Source: Akkermansiaceae bacterium UBA5688 (GTDB lineage Bacteria > Verrucomicrobiota > Verrucomicrobiia > Verrucomicrobiales > Akkermansiaceae). Taken from it: 18,723 bases of DNA. The notes beneath the pieces were generated by a model. That model worked only from the letters and a program-made list of their open reading frames with translations. It did not search any database and was not told where the DNA came from. The translations under genes were made by a program, and so were the position numbers. The stretch is from the NCBI GenBank assembly GCA_002420315.1, contig DIHU01000246.1:1-18723 (forward strand). The letters run 5' to 3'. Shown in pieces: positions 8,801 through 14,877 of this stretch; within the stretch, counting starts at the first letter, position 1, and every line of letters begins with the position of its first letter.

Positions 8801-9324
8801 ACGCTTTTGAAGGAAGCATCGTGACACAAGCCACTGGCAATCGCTTTGAAAAAACGAGAAAGCCTATCCAAGACAAAATCGACACACTGAAAGGTAAAGA
8901 AGAGCTTCTACTATCAGAAGAGAACGAACTCAAAGAAGCCGGAAATAAGATTGGGGTTCTCTTTGCATCGATTGCAAAAACCTCGTCTCAAGCGGACAAA
9001 ATCCTAAGTGATCCGCTTGAGCAATTAAAACAACTTCAAGAGACGGAGATGGAAGGGCTTGAACCCGAACTTGATCGTGATACTCGCTCAGTCTCTCAAT
9101 TCTTTGTGAACGATCGAGTCGAAAACATGGTAGATCTTGCCGAGACCCTGAGACTGGACCGCAGGAGAAGCGATAAACCCAATATTTTCTTGGCAAAGGA
9201 AAAGCCACTCTTTGGCGTGACTCTTAGCACCCAATGGTATTGCCGAATCTTTTTAGTCCTCCTAACAACTGCTTTCCTTCTCCCGGCCGCAAGCTTTCTC
9301 AACTACTCACTCACCCGGCGTTAA
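5887..9324 (+). CDS. Multidomain ABCG-type ABC transporter: TerB-like, FHA-like, ATPase, membrane domain
   Basis: 1145 aa, far longer than a standard half-transporter. Residues about 25-145 are helical and resemble a TerB-like domain (FIDHDGHASRRELEIVYDFV). Residues about 150-420 are beta-rich with degenerate FHA-like features, e.g. ARVDFGSDKSCDVRL and, near the end, ILVNGQQVKEEPLPDGSMIR. The ATPase spans about 430-655: Walker A GPSGSGKST (464-472), Q-loop Q511, signature LSGGE (570-574), Walker B with D594-E595, H-loop H626. The ABC2-type membrane domain has helices near 783-798, 815-831, 860-878, 893-913, 922-940 and 1118-1138. The order ATPase-then-membrane is that of ABCG/White and of mycobacterial Rv1747, which has FHA domains. 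The loop between helices 5 and 6 is about 178 residues and contains a coiled coil (about 985-1060). It probably works as a homodimeric exporter of a lipid or envelope compound; the cargo is unknown. The 3' end overlaps the convergent gene by 18 bases. Confidence 0.87.
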   Translation: MRLRTVLARTKRLVFRDARERRHEKTARALSQVFASFIDHDGHASRRELEIVYDFVRNVFPDVDHGILGKSLESAVAWPQPIDEALKHLKKNLNTEHRIPLALQLYSVIRAGGDTPEEKEKFSEVMQAIGNSEITEAVLSELGQFNGPKDSLLARVDFGSDKSCDVRLKDDDDTPRFRCYQAGALILIRNLHDQPLWVRGYQLDSDRLLLIRPSDEIIAGRWRLNYNDLIFFLQAEEKGIPPALFLMEEDEELTLSRNKSRVAVAKIAFGHRVHITPLKNECLTSGSHNPLITKTTYELDYHDVIRVGKKEPLVLEALRRLSQQTGQRFVLPAGRRRVRVSNDPNRLSGDSLLLTPGLAGRFVLELEFDPKTGVGEMKVIESTEAILVNGQQVKEEPLPDGSMIRLSNRQALRCRFSDNILDEERNLVRHLEVENLNHRFWKGGKAIDSLSFRLERSQMMCIIGPSGSGKSTLLEILAGQRKPRNGQVKLNGISLYDRTKRLAPLISFMPQEDALTEQLTVYEHLVHAAAIRRPHLSIESIEKRVNFLVGELGLERISHRRVGSPESKSLSGGERSRLNAGLDLVGGGEIFLFDEPISGLSSKDAENVVDALHSFAQDKIVVASLHRPSEKVLEAFDTVLLLDRGGKMAYLGPPKDLVNYFQQAARDLQIERQSDLSPQGADFVFDILESTTLKLHTPGKTRRRFQPEFWQERFENHRVIDHLSLSKASPIAGELDLPTADDQVAAPEPPTHGRRQKWMIFKTHLARAAKSKFRHRETFNSILVEAPLLAGLIGLTLRASPDGSYQFHSALHLPSYLFLAVTVAMFFGLTNSATEVLRDRPILRRERNCRQHPFLYLGSKFAVLILTVAIQSAVFIAVAHQILDLHHIFWNHLGWMILTGSCGTALALMVSVISRSERTALGSIPLILVPQILLAGALIPFTEMNRGLFVGGDEGRDNGGEPVPSAIMPLRYAFEGSIVTQATGNRFEKTRKPIQDKIDTLKGKEELLLSEENELKEAGNKIGVLFASIAKTSSQADKILSDPLEQLKQLQETEMEGLEPELDRDTRSVSQFFVNDRVENMVDLAETLRLDRRRSDKPNIFLAKEKPLFGVTLSTQWYCRIFLVLLTTAFLLPAASFLNYSLTRR

Positions 9325-9999
9325 AGAACGCGAAAGCGCTGTTTTGAAGCTTCGGCGAATCATAATGAGCGCTTCGGAGTTTAATGGTCGGGCGACCACA
9401 AGCCCTGCGATAGAGAGTCCTTCATTAGATTCTAGAGGAAGAATTTCTATCATTCGATTCTTAGCAATCACGACCTGAAGAAGCTCCCTGGATTCACCTG
9501 TACCTTTATTACTTGATGCCAGTGCAAGTGATCTCGCTACTTTGATCAGTTTCTCACTTCCAACTTCATCAAGCACAACTACCCCCTTCGGATCGCAGAC
9601 AAATGCAGCTAGAATAGGAGTCTGTTTTTTGAGCCAATCTGAAAATGTGCCAAGGGCACGAGGCAGCGAAGGAAGCCCCCCCGAAGAGCGCTCAGCCTTT
9701 TGGCTGGTTGCGACTTTATGTGGAGCAACTTGATTTACAGGAGATGTTGAGCCAACCGGAGATGCTTGTCCTTTATGAAACGGGTTGACTGGCTCGGAGG
9801 CAATCGGTTGCACCGGCGGACCAGGAGAGTCAACCGGGTTCGAAAGAACGGGCTCTCCATCAAAGCCTTCAAAACTCTCCCCAAAAACTGATTCGTGAGA
9901 AGGGATTTGTGATACCGGAGTTTTAGCTAGTAAACCTTCGGCAAGCGACCTGACTTCGTCTGGGTCGAGCCACTGACTCACAACTTCGTTTTCGCTCAT
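9307..9999 (-). CDS. Protein with C-terminal roadblock/LC7-like domain, partner of the ParA-type ATPase
   Basis: 230 aa. It has a short N-terminal helix (LDPDEVRSLAEGLLA, 11-25), then a Pro/Ser/Val-rich, probably disordered linker (about 27-112). A compact C-terminal alpha/beta domain (about 115-222) follows the roadblock/LC7 pattern: a first strand with AAFVCDPKGVVVLDEVG, a long helix, strands LLQVVIAKNRMIEILPLES and LSIAGLVVARP, then a final helix. Roadblock proteins such as MglB regulate small GTPases or scaffold polar complexes. Here the neighbour is a ParA/MinD ATPase, whose stop codon is four bases upstream, so the two are almost certainly one operon. No signal peptide or membrane segment is seen. 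The domain call is by eye; an unrelated PAS/profilin-like fold is possible. Confidence 0.6.
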   Translation of the reverse strand: MSENEVVSQWLDPDEVRSLAEGLLAKTPVSQIPSHESVFGESFEGFDGEPVLSNPVDSPGPPVQPIASEPVNPFHKGQASPVGSTSPVNQVAPHKVATSQKAERSSGGLPSLPRALGTFSDWLKKQTPILAAFVCDPKGVVVLDEVGSEKLIKVARSLALASSNKGTGESRELLQVVIAKNRMIEILPLESNEGLSIAGLVVARPLNSEALIMIRRSFKTALSRSLTPGE

Positions 10000-10003
10000 T
10001 ATT

Positions 10004-10780
10004 CTAGGTTGGGATCGGAGGGTTGATGCGCTGCTCTAATTCAAGACGGAGCTGCTCAAAAATTGCCAAAGTCTCTGCACCTTCCGCCATCACCCCAACA
10101 GGAAGCCCCCGCGCACTAGCTTGCACATATAGATCATTTCTGGGGATTTCAGTCTGCATCACCATTTCCTCTGGAAGAAGTCCCCGAAGTGCTTGAGCAG
10201 ATTCTAAACTCTCGGAGAGCTCTTTTTTCACCATCGTCAAAACGACTCCAAGGATCTGAAGGCTGGGATTGACAGCGCGCATCCGAGTAAGTGCTTCAAG
10301 CATCTTGGGAACTGAACGAACACCAAGTGGTTCGGATTGCTGAGGTACCATTACCCCACTCGAAACTCCAAGGACATCAGCGGTGACACCAAATAAACCT
10401 GCTGCTGTGTCAAAAATACAAACGTCGTATTTCATTGCTCGGATTTGTGAGACAAACCCCCTAATTCGATGGACGTTTCCCGCAACCGGACCGCTCCCAA
10501 ATTCGTAGGCACTGCTCCGACCAGCCGCAACAAGACTAAATGTTGGAAGACGGGTAGGCACAATAAGCTCTGCTACATTCATGACTGGATTCTCCAGAAA
10601 ATCGTAAAAGCCAGAGAGATGGCGCGATTGGCGAGTCAGGGAAAGTCCCACTGATCCCTGAGGATCGGTATCGACAAGCAAGGTTTTGCGCCCGCTGCGA
10701 GCAAAGGCATAGGCTAGATTAATGGAGAGAGTCGTTTTTCCGACGCCTCCCTTTTGACTGGTGATGGCTAGAGTGGTCAC
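10004..10780 (-). CDS. ParA/MinD-family deviant Walker A ATPase
   Basis: 258 aa. It begins TLAITSQKGGVGKTTLS, the deviant Walker A motif with the signature lysine at residue 10, then LLVDTDPQG (35-43), and a Walker B-like VCIFDTAAG (122-130). These ATPases dimerise with ATP and pattern over the nucleoid or membrane to position DNA, division proteins or organelles. No ParB, parS-like repeats, origin genes or min genes are adjacent, so this is probably an orphan ParA dedicated to some other cargo. The co-transcribed roadblock-like gene is the obvious candidate partner. There is no C-terminal amphipathic targeting helix of clear MinD type (the end is LELEQRINPPIPT). The start is GTG, which places the Walker motif at the usual distance from the N-terminus. 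The gene is divergent from the YyaL-like lipoprotein gene. Confidence 0.88.
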   Translation of the reverse strand: MTTLAITSQKGGVGKTTLSINLAYAFARSGRKTLLVDTDPQGSVGLSLTRQSRHLSGFYDFLENPVMNVAELIVPTRLPTFSLVAAGRSSAYEFGSGPVAGNVHRIRGFVSQIRAMKYDVCIFDTAAGLFGVTADVLGVSSGVMVPQQSEPLGVRSVPKMLEALTRMRAVNPSLQILGVVLTMVKKELSESLESAQALRGLLPEEMVMQTEIPRNDLYVQASARGLPVGVMAEGAETLAIFEQLRLELEQRINPPIPT

Positions 10781-10918
10781 TAAAACAAATCTAAAATGAA
10801 ATTCGGGAAACCTATTCCTGATTGGCCTCGAGCAATGGAATCATTTAGAAGCTCCTTTGTCTGGTCATTTTCTCTCTATTTCTTACTTTCAAGGAGCCCG
10901 AACAGGGGTAGATCAATC

Positions 10919-13147
10919 ATGCGCACCTATTTTTCAATCCTGCCTCTTCTCTACTTTCTTCAGTTAACATCATGTTCAGATGAAAAGACCAAGAAAGAAA
11001 AAGATGTTGAAAAAGACTATTTTTCCAGTACCCAAACTACGGATGATGCCAATGATTTTAAAAATGAAATGGCCACAGGCGAGACTGATTTCCTCAGGTC
11101 ATTGTCCAACCACCAGATCGCTTGGCAAAAGTGGAATCACAGGATCCTTGAAAAAGCCAAGAACACGCAGCGCCCAATCTTTGCTCTCTTGTGCTCGCCT
11201 CTGGGAAGCGCCTCACGCACCGTCGTTGACGAGCTAAACGAAAATCGAGCCCTACGGGAACTAATCTCAAGTCAAGCGGTCTGCACCGTGATTGACTCGT
11301 CTGTAAACCCCGAAATAGCGAATTTGGGATATCGTCTCTCCAACGAAGAGAAAAGAAGCGCCGCTTTTCCCATGATCATTTGGTTCAGCCATGAAGGCTC
11401 ACCCATTGCTTCAGACCCAGTAGGGAACATCTCAGGTAGTAAGTTGAAGGTCATCGTTTCGAACCTCGCAAATGTGATCGAGGACCTCTGGAAAAAATCC
11501 TCTCGATACACGGTTGAAAATAGCCGCAGCGAAAATGAAAAAAGACAGCTTCGCATCGAACCAAATACCGAGGAACTTAAACAGCCGATAACGCGTAATG
11601 AACTTTTTCAAAAAGAAACCCGCCAACTTAGCTCTCTTTACAGCTTCGGAGACAAGAATCTAGATTTTATCGGGGGATTAATTCCTTCCAGCAGTATCGA
11701 ACTTCTCGCTATCGGATCACATTCGGCAAGTTTGCCCGGAGACGTTCGCGAAAAAAGCAGAGAAGCCGCTAAGACAATGACCCGTGAGCTAACATCGGGC
11801 GCTCTTAAGGATCACCTCACAGGCTCTTATTTCTACGCACGAAGAACGGATGATTGGACACTCCCCTTTTTTTCCAAAGACCTCCTTTCCCAAGCCAAAA
11901 TTGCCGCAACATTAATGAAAGTTGGAAATCTTCTCGGAAATACACAATTTACTAACCAGGGTTTAGAATTACTTGAACTACTAGAAAGCGAATGGCTTGC
12001 GAAAGAAATTTCCAGCAAAAGCCCAGAGGGTAACGCTGATATGCCCGGGGCGTTTCTATGGGACTATAGGACTCTTAAAAAAGTTCTCAGTCCAGACGAG
12101 TTGAAGGTGGCCACTATCGCATTCTCACTCGAACCAACCGGCAACATTCCACTCGAAACCGATCCTCTTGGAGACTATTACAACCTCAATTCACTTCGGA
12201 GTAAGACTTCCAGCCAGGAAGTCGCTGATAAACTTCAACTTTCGGTGGAAGTGGTTTCAATGGCCTTGACGACCATCAAATCTAAACTGCTTACACATCG
12301 CAGGAACCAAATCAAAACAACAAGTGAAAGTACCTTGACGGTCAAAGATCTAGCCTTGGTCTTAAGAGCTCAAATCCTGAGAGCCAATCATACTGGTTCA
12401 TCAGCTCACCTCGACGCAGCGAAGACAACCGCGAATAGAATTTTATCTAATTACTGGAAACCCAAAAAAGGACTGTTCCGTATTTCGGCGAATTTAACAA
12501 TGATCCCCGCAAGATGCCAAGACGCCATGGTAGTTGGTCGATCTTTGAATGAACTTTACCAAGCTACTCTCGACCAATACTGGCTGAAAAGCGCAACTGC
12601 AATTGTGGACCATAGTATTGAGCAATTCGGATTTTCGGGGGAAATCCTGGCCGAATTGGCACAAGAGGAACAGATTGTTCCTCTGAGGCAATTCAGCGTG
12701 AGTATGATTTTTGGTGAATCCACTTTAGGCATTTCCGATCAGACTTTGAGTCGCCTTTATGCCCTGACCAGAAAAGAAGTTTATGGTGGCATCCTAGACG
12801 CCCACCGAAGATATATCGCCCGTCAGGCGGAAGGTAGAGTGATCTATCACACCGACTACATTTCATCATGTGCGCTTGGTGATTCGGCTCTAGTGGCAGT
12901 TCTTCAGGGGGATATGAGCAGTCAACTTGGCAAACAATTCATTGCTACTCTGAATGCTCCAAAACATCTATCATTTCTCACCATTCGCCCAGAATCCGCG
13001 AGCCCGCTTCTTACACCCCTCACTGGTCTTCCATCAGCCAAAGGAACAGCTTCGGTTGTCCTGGTTCGTTCTGGCGAAGCCCTTGGCCAGGTATCTACGA
13101 TTGAGGAACTTACCGAACTTCTTGACTCAATCATCTCCGGCGAGTGA
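10919..13147 (+). CDS. YyaL/DUF255 (SSP20)-like lipoprotein with degenerate thioredoxin domain
   Basis: 742 aa from the ATG at 10919, which begins a lipoprotein signal ending LTSC (Cys19) and has AGGGG ten bases upstream. An in-frame ATG at 10796 would add 41 residues and bury the signal. Residues 66-165 align without gaps to the thioredoxin domain of YyaL/SSP20: PIFALLC, then the position of the family's CHWC is G96-S97-A98-S99, then AAFPMIIW with the cis-proline P151. The rest resembles the family's (alpha/alpha)6 barrel: ALKDHLTGSYFYARR, then DDWTLPFFSKDLLSQA, parallel the GGIYD..GGGF.RYS and W.vPHFEKMLYDqA blocks, with several conserved residues changed. So it is a membrane-anchored, redox-inactive paralogue; its function is unknown. 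It is followed in tandem by hisB and hisH. Confidence 0.75.
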   Translation: MRTYFSILPLLYFLQLTSCSDEKTKKEKDVEKDYFSSTQTTDDANDFKNEMATGETDFLRSLSNHQIAWQKWNHRILEKAKNTQRPIFALLCSPLGSASRTVVDELNENRALRELISSQAVCTVIDSSVNPEIANLGYRLSNEEKRSAAFPMIIWFSHEGSPIASDPVGNISGSKLKVIVSNLANVIEDLWKKSSRYTVENSRSENEKRQLRIEPNTEELKQPITRNELFQKETRQLSSLYSFGDKNLDFIGGLIPSSSIELLAIGSHSASLPGDVREKSREAAKTMTRELTSGALKDHLTGSYFYARRTDDWTLPFFSKDLLSQAKIAATLMKVGNLLGNTQFTNQGLELLELLESEWLAKEISSKSPEGNADMPGAFLWDYRTLKKVLSPDELKVATIAFSLEPTGNIPLETDPLGDYYNLNSLRSKTSSQEVADKLQLSVEVVSMALTTIKSKLLTHRRNQIKTTSESTLTVKDLALVLRAQILRANHTGSSAHLDAAKTTANRILSNYWKPKKGLFRISANLTMIPARCQDAMVVGRSLNELYQATLDQYWLKSATAIVDHSIEQFGFSGEILAELAQEEQIVPLRQFSVSMIFGESTLGISDQTLSRLYALTRKEVYGGILDAHRRYIARQAEGRVIYHTDYISSCALGDSALVAVLQGDMSSQLGKQFIATLNAPKHLSFLTIRPESASPLLTPLTGLPSAKGTASVVLVRSGEALGQVSTIEELTELLDSIISGE

Positions 13148-13186
13148 GTGTCTTCTCGTCCAAAAATTTTATATCCACTCTACTCT

Positions 13187-13777
13187 ATGAGCAACCGCAC
13201 CGCATCACAGGCACGTAATACCGCTGAAACTAAGATCAAGCTCAGCCTTAATCTTGATGGTTCCGGTAAATCCTCAATTGCCACTAGGATTCCATTTTTT
13301 GATCACATGCTAACCCTCTTTTCTCGTCACTCACTCATCGACTTGAATCTCCAAGTCGATGGCGATGTCGAAGTCGACTTCCACCACACTGTAGAGGACA
13401 CTGGTATCGTTCTTGGTGAGTGTATCAAAACCGCGATGGGAGACAAAGATGGCATTCGGCGCTACGGACACGCATACGTGCCAATGGACGAGACCCTTTG
13501 CCGCAGCGTCATCGATCTGAGTAATCGCCCGCAACTCGAACTCCGAACGCCTGAACAAACTGCAGATGCTCAGAACTTCCCATTCACCCTAGTAGAAGAA
13601 TTCTGCCGCGCACTCTCTTCTAACCTTCGCTGTAATCTCCACATCGAAGTTCTTTATGGCCGAGACGGGCACCACGTTGCAGAGTCGATTTTCAAATCCT
13701 TAGCTGTGGCACTTCGCATCGCTTCGGAAAATGATCCTCGTCGCGAAGGTATCCCATCCACTAAAGAGGTCCTCTGA
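13187..13777 (+). CDS. hisB: Imidazoleglycerol-phosphate dehydratase
   Basis: Dehydrates imidazole glycerol phosphate to imidazole acetol phosphate, a middle step of histidine synthesis. It is 196 aa, the length of a monofunctional enzyme with no fused phosphatase. The two metal-binding repeats are visible: FFDHMLTLFSRH (37-48) with DFHHTVEDTG (64-73; His66, His67, Glu70), and YGHAYVPMDE (93-102) with GRDGHHVAESIFKSLA (158-173; His162, His163, Glu166). I chose the ATG at 13187. An in-frame GTG at 13148, immediately after the upstream stop, would add 13 residues not expected in the family, but neither start has a good ribosome site. The gene lies 39 bases after the YyaL-like gene and 6 bases before hisH. 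Confidence 0.95.
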   Translation: MSNRTASQARNTAETKIKLSLNLDGSGKSSIATRIPFFDHMLTLFSRHSLIDLNLQVDGDVEVDFHHTVEDTGIVLGECIKTAMGDKDGIRRYGHAYVPMDETLCRSVIDLSNRPQLELRTPEQTADAQNFPFTLVEEFCRALSSNLRCNLHIEVLYGRDGHHVAESIFKSLAVALRIASENDPRREGIPSTKEVL

Positions 13778-13783
13778 ATCGAT

Positions 13784-14395
13784 ATGAAACTCGGAATGAT
13801 CGACTACGGTCGGGGCAATCTTCGAAGTGTCATCAACGCCTGCAAGGTGTTGGGGCATGACCCAACCTTAGTTACTAAGCCCGAAGAGCTAGAACAATCC
13901 ACGCACCTAATCTTCCCTGGCCAAGGATCTTTCGGAGACTGCATGGAAAGCCTGAACCGTCTGCGACTTGACAAGCCTCTTCAAGAATGGATCACAGCAG
14001 GAAAACCTTACTTCGGAATTTGTGTCGGCTTTCAGCTCCTTTTTGATGCCAGTGAAGAATCACCCGGCACTGCTGGACTAGGAATTGTTTCCGGGACCGT
14101 CAAACGATTTACCAGCAAGCACATTAAGATCCCTCATATGGGGTGGAATGCCGCCCTCAACACGAAGGAGAACTCTCCCTACTGGACAAATTTCAACTCA
14201 GCGCCTTACTTCTATTTCGTTCACTCGTATTACCCTGACGGCGTGGACCCTAAAATTGTCTCCGCAACCTGCAACTACGGCGAGGAAACCTTTTGTGCAG
14301 CTATTGAGCAGGGAAGCCTGTTTGCCACCCAGTTTCACCCCGAAAAGAGTCAACATGCCGGCCTAAAATTACTCGAAAACTTCTTGAATGCCTGA
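13784..14395 (+). CDS. hisH: Imidazole glycerol phosphate synthase, glutamine amidotransferase subunit HisH
   Basis: Releases ammonia from glutamine and passes it to HisF, which makes imidazole glycerol phosphate and AICAR. It is 203 aa, a normal length. Class I glutaminase triad: Cys80 in FGICVGFQLLFD (77-88), His185 and Glu187 in ATQFHPEKSQ (181-190). MIDYGRGNLRSV (5-16) and FPGQGSFGDCM (44-54) are standard. It starts six bases after the hisB stop and so shares its transcript. HisF, HisA and the other pathway enzymes are not in this window, so the his genes are scattered in this genome. Confidence 0.96.
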   Translation: MKLGMIDYGRGNLRSVINACKVLGHDPTLVTKPEELEQSTHLIFPGQGSFGDCMESLNRLRLDKPLQEWITAGKPYFGICVGFQLLFDASEESPGTAGLGIVSGTVKRFTSKHIKIPHMGWNAALNTKENSPYWTNFNSAPYFYFVHSYYPDGVDPKIVSATCNYGEETFCAAIEQGSLFATQFHPEKSQHAGLKLLENFLNA

Positions 14396-14463
14396 ATCGC
14401 ATATAAGGTGAAACGAGGAGAACTGGCCAAGTCCGCCCCGCTCTAGAGGAAGTAGAATGAAAG

Positions 14464-14491
14464 AAGGGCCTTAAATCAGGCCGGCCTTTTT
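14464..14491 (+). terminator. Candidate terminator for the hisB-hisH transcript, inside the 3' end of rpmB
   Basis: AAGGGCC and GGCCTT can pair with one bulged G around a 12-base loop, followed by TTTTT on the plus strand. The structure covers the stop codon and last few codons of the convergent rpmB gene. In the rpmB direction the T-run is poor, so it fits hisH better. I see no other recognisable element in the 75 bases between these genes. Confidence 0.4.
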
Positions 14492-14734
14492 AAGAGTCGC
14501 GTATGCACCATTTTTATTGATGGTCTTGAGCGCCTTGGCGCTAGCCTTCACACGAACATACTTACCGAGCTCCGGCACCCAAACCCGCTTGCTGTGAAGG
14601 TTTGGAGAAACTTTGCGCTTCACCGTCTTGGTCACGTGACGTCCAATGCCGCCCTTCTTCTTAGCCAAACCAGAACGGTGGATTTTACGTCCAACACGAA
14701 CTTTAGAACCCCGGATGCTGCATACTCTTGCCAT
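14471..14734 (-). CDS. rpmB: Large ribosomal subunit protein bL28
   Basis: Basic 87 aa ribosomal protein of the 50S subunit. Seen are MARVCSIRGSKVRVGRKIHR at the N-terminus, KVSPNLHSKRVWVPELGKYV (42-61, the family's NLH..R.W core) and KTINKNGAYATLKKAGLI at the C-terminus. Only one cysteine (Cys5) is present, so it is a zinc-free ('C minus') form. It stands alone; the often-adjacent rpmG is not here. The genes on either side, hisH and the glycosylase, are on the opposite strand. Confidence 0.95.
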   Translation of the reverse strand: MARVCSIRGSKVRVGRKIHRSGLAKKKGGIGRHVTKTVKRKVSPNLHSKRVWVPELGKYVRVKASAKALKTINKNGAYATLKKAGLI

Positions 14735-14759
14735 AAATCTTGAAAACTGGTGGATGGGT

Positions 14760-14787
14760 GAGATAGGCGAAATTCAGAATGGGTCAA
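14760..14787 (-). promoter_or_regulatory. Candidate rpmB promoter
   Basis: Read on the minus strand, TTGACC (14787-14782) and TATCTC (14765-14760) are 16 bases apart, giving a leader of roughly 20 bases before the rpmB ATG. The -35 is good and the -10 is poor. Confidence 0.35.
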
Positions 14788-14877
14788 GACGTTTCCGAAA
14801 ATTCCTTAAGGTTTTTCATTCCCATTATTTAACAGGATGAACTGGAAATCCCATTTCAGGTATGATTTTCTCGACAT

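Noticed and set aside
9318..9346. Small hairpin GCGTT-AAAG-AACGC at the transporter stop codon followed by a short T-run
   Set aside because: The stem is only five base pairs and lies in the coding sequence of the convergent gene; not strong enough to call a terminator.
10796..10918. Longer N-terminus of the YyaL-like protein from the ATG at 10796
   Set aside because: It would put 41 residues before a well-formed lipoprotein signal peptide; the ATG at 10919 has a better ribosome site.
10781..10918. Search for parS-like inverted repeats or operators beside the ParA gene
   Set aside because: No repeated or palindromic motif of convincing length was seen, which supports an orphan ParA.
13148..13186. 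GTG-started extension of HisB
   Set aside because: Adds 13 residues outside the conserved enzyme. Kept only as an alternative, because it directly follows the upstream stop and could allow coupling.
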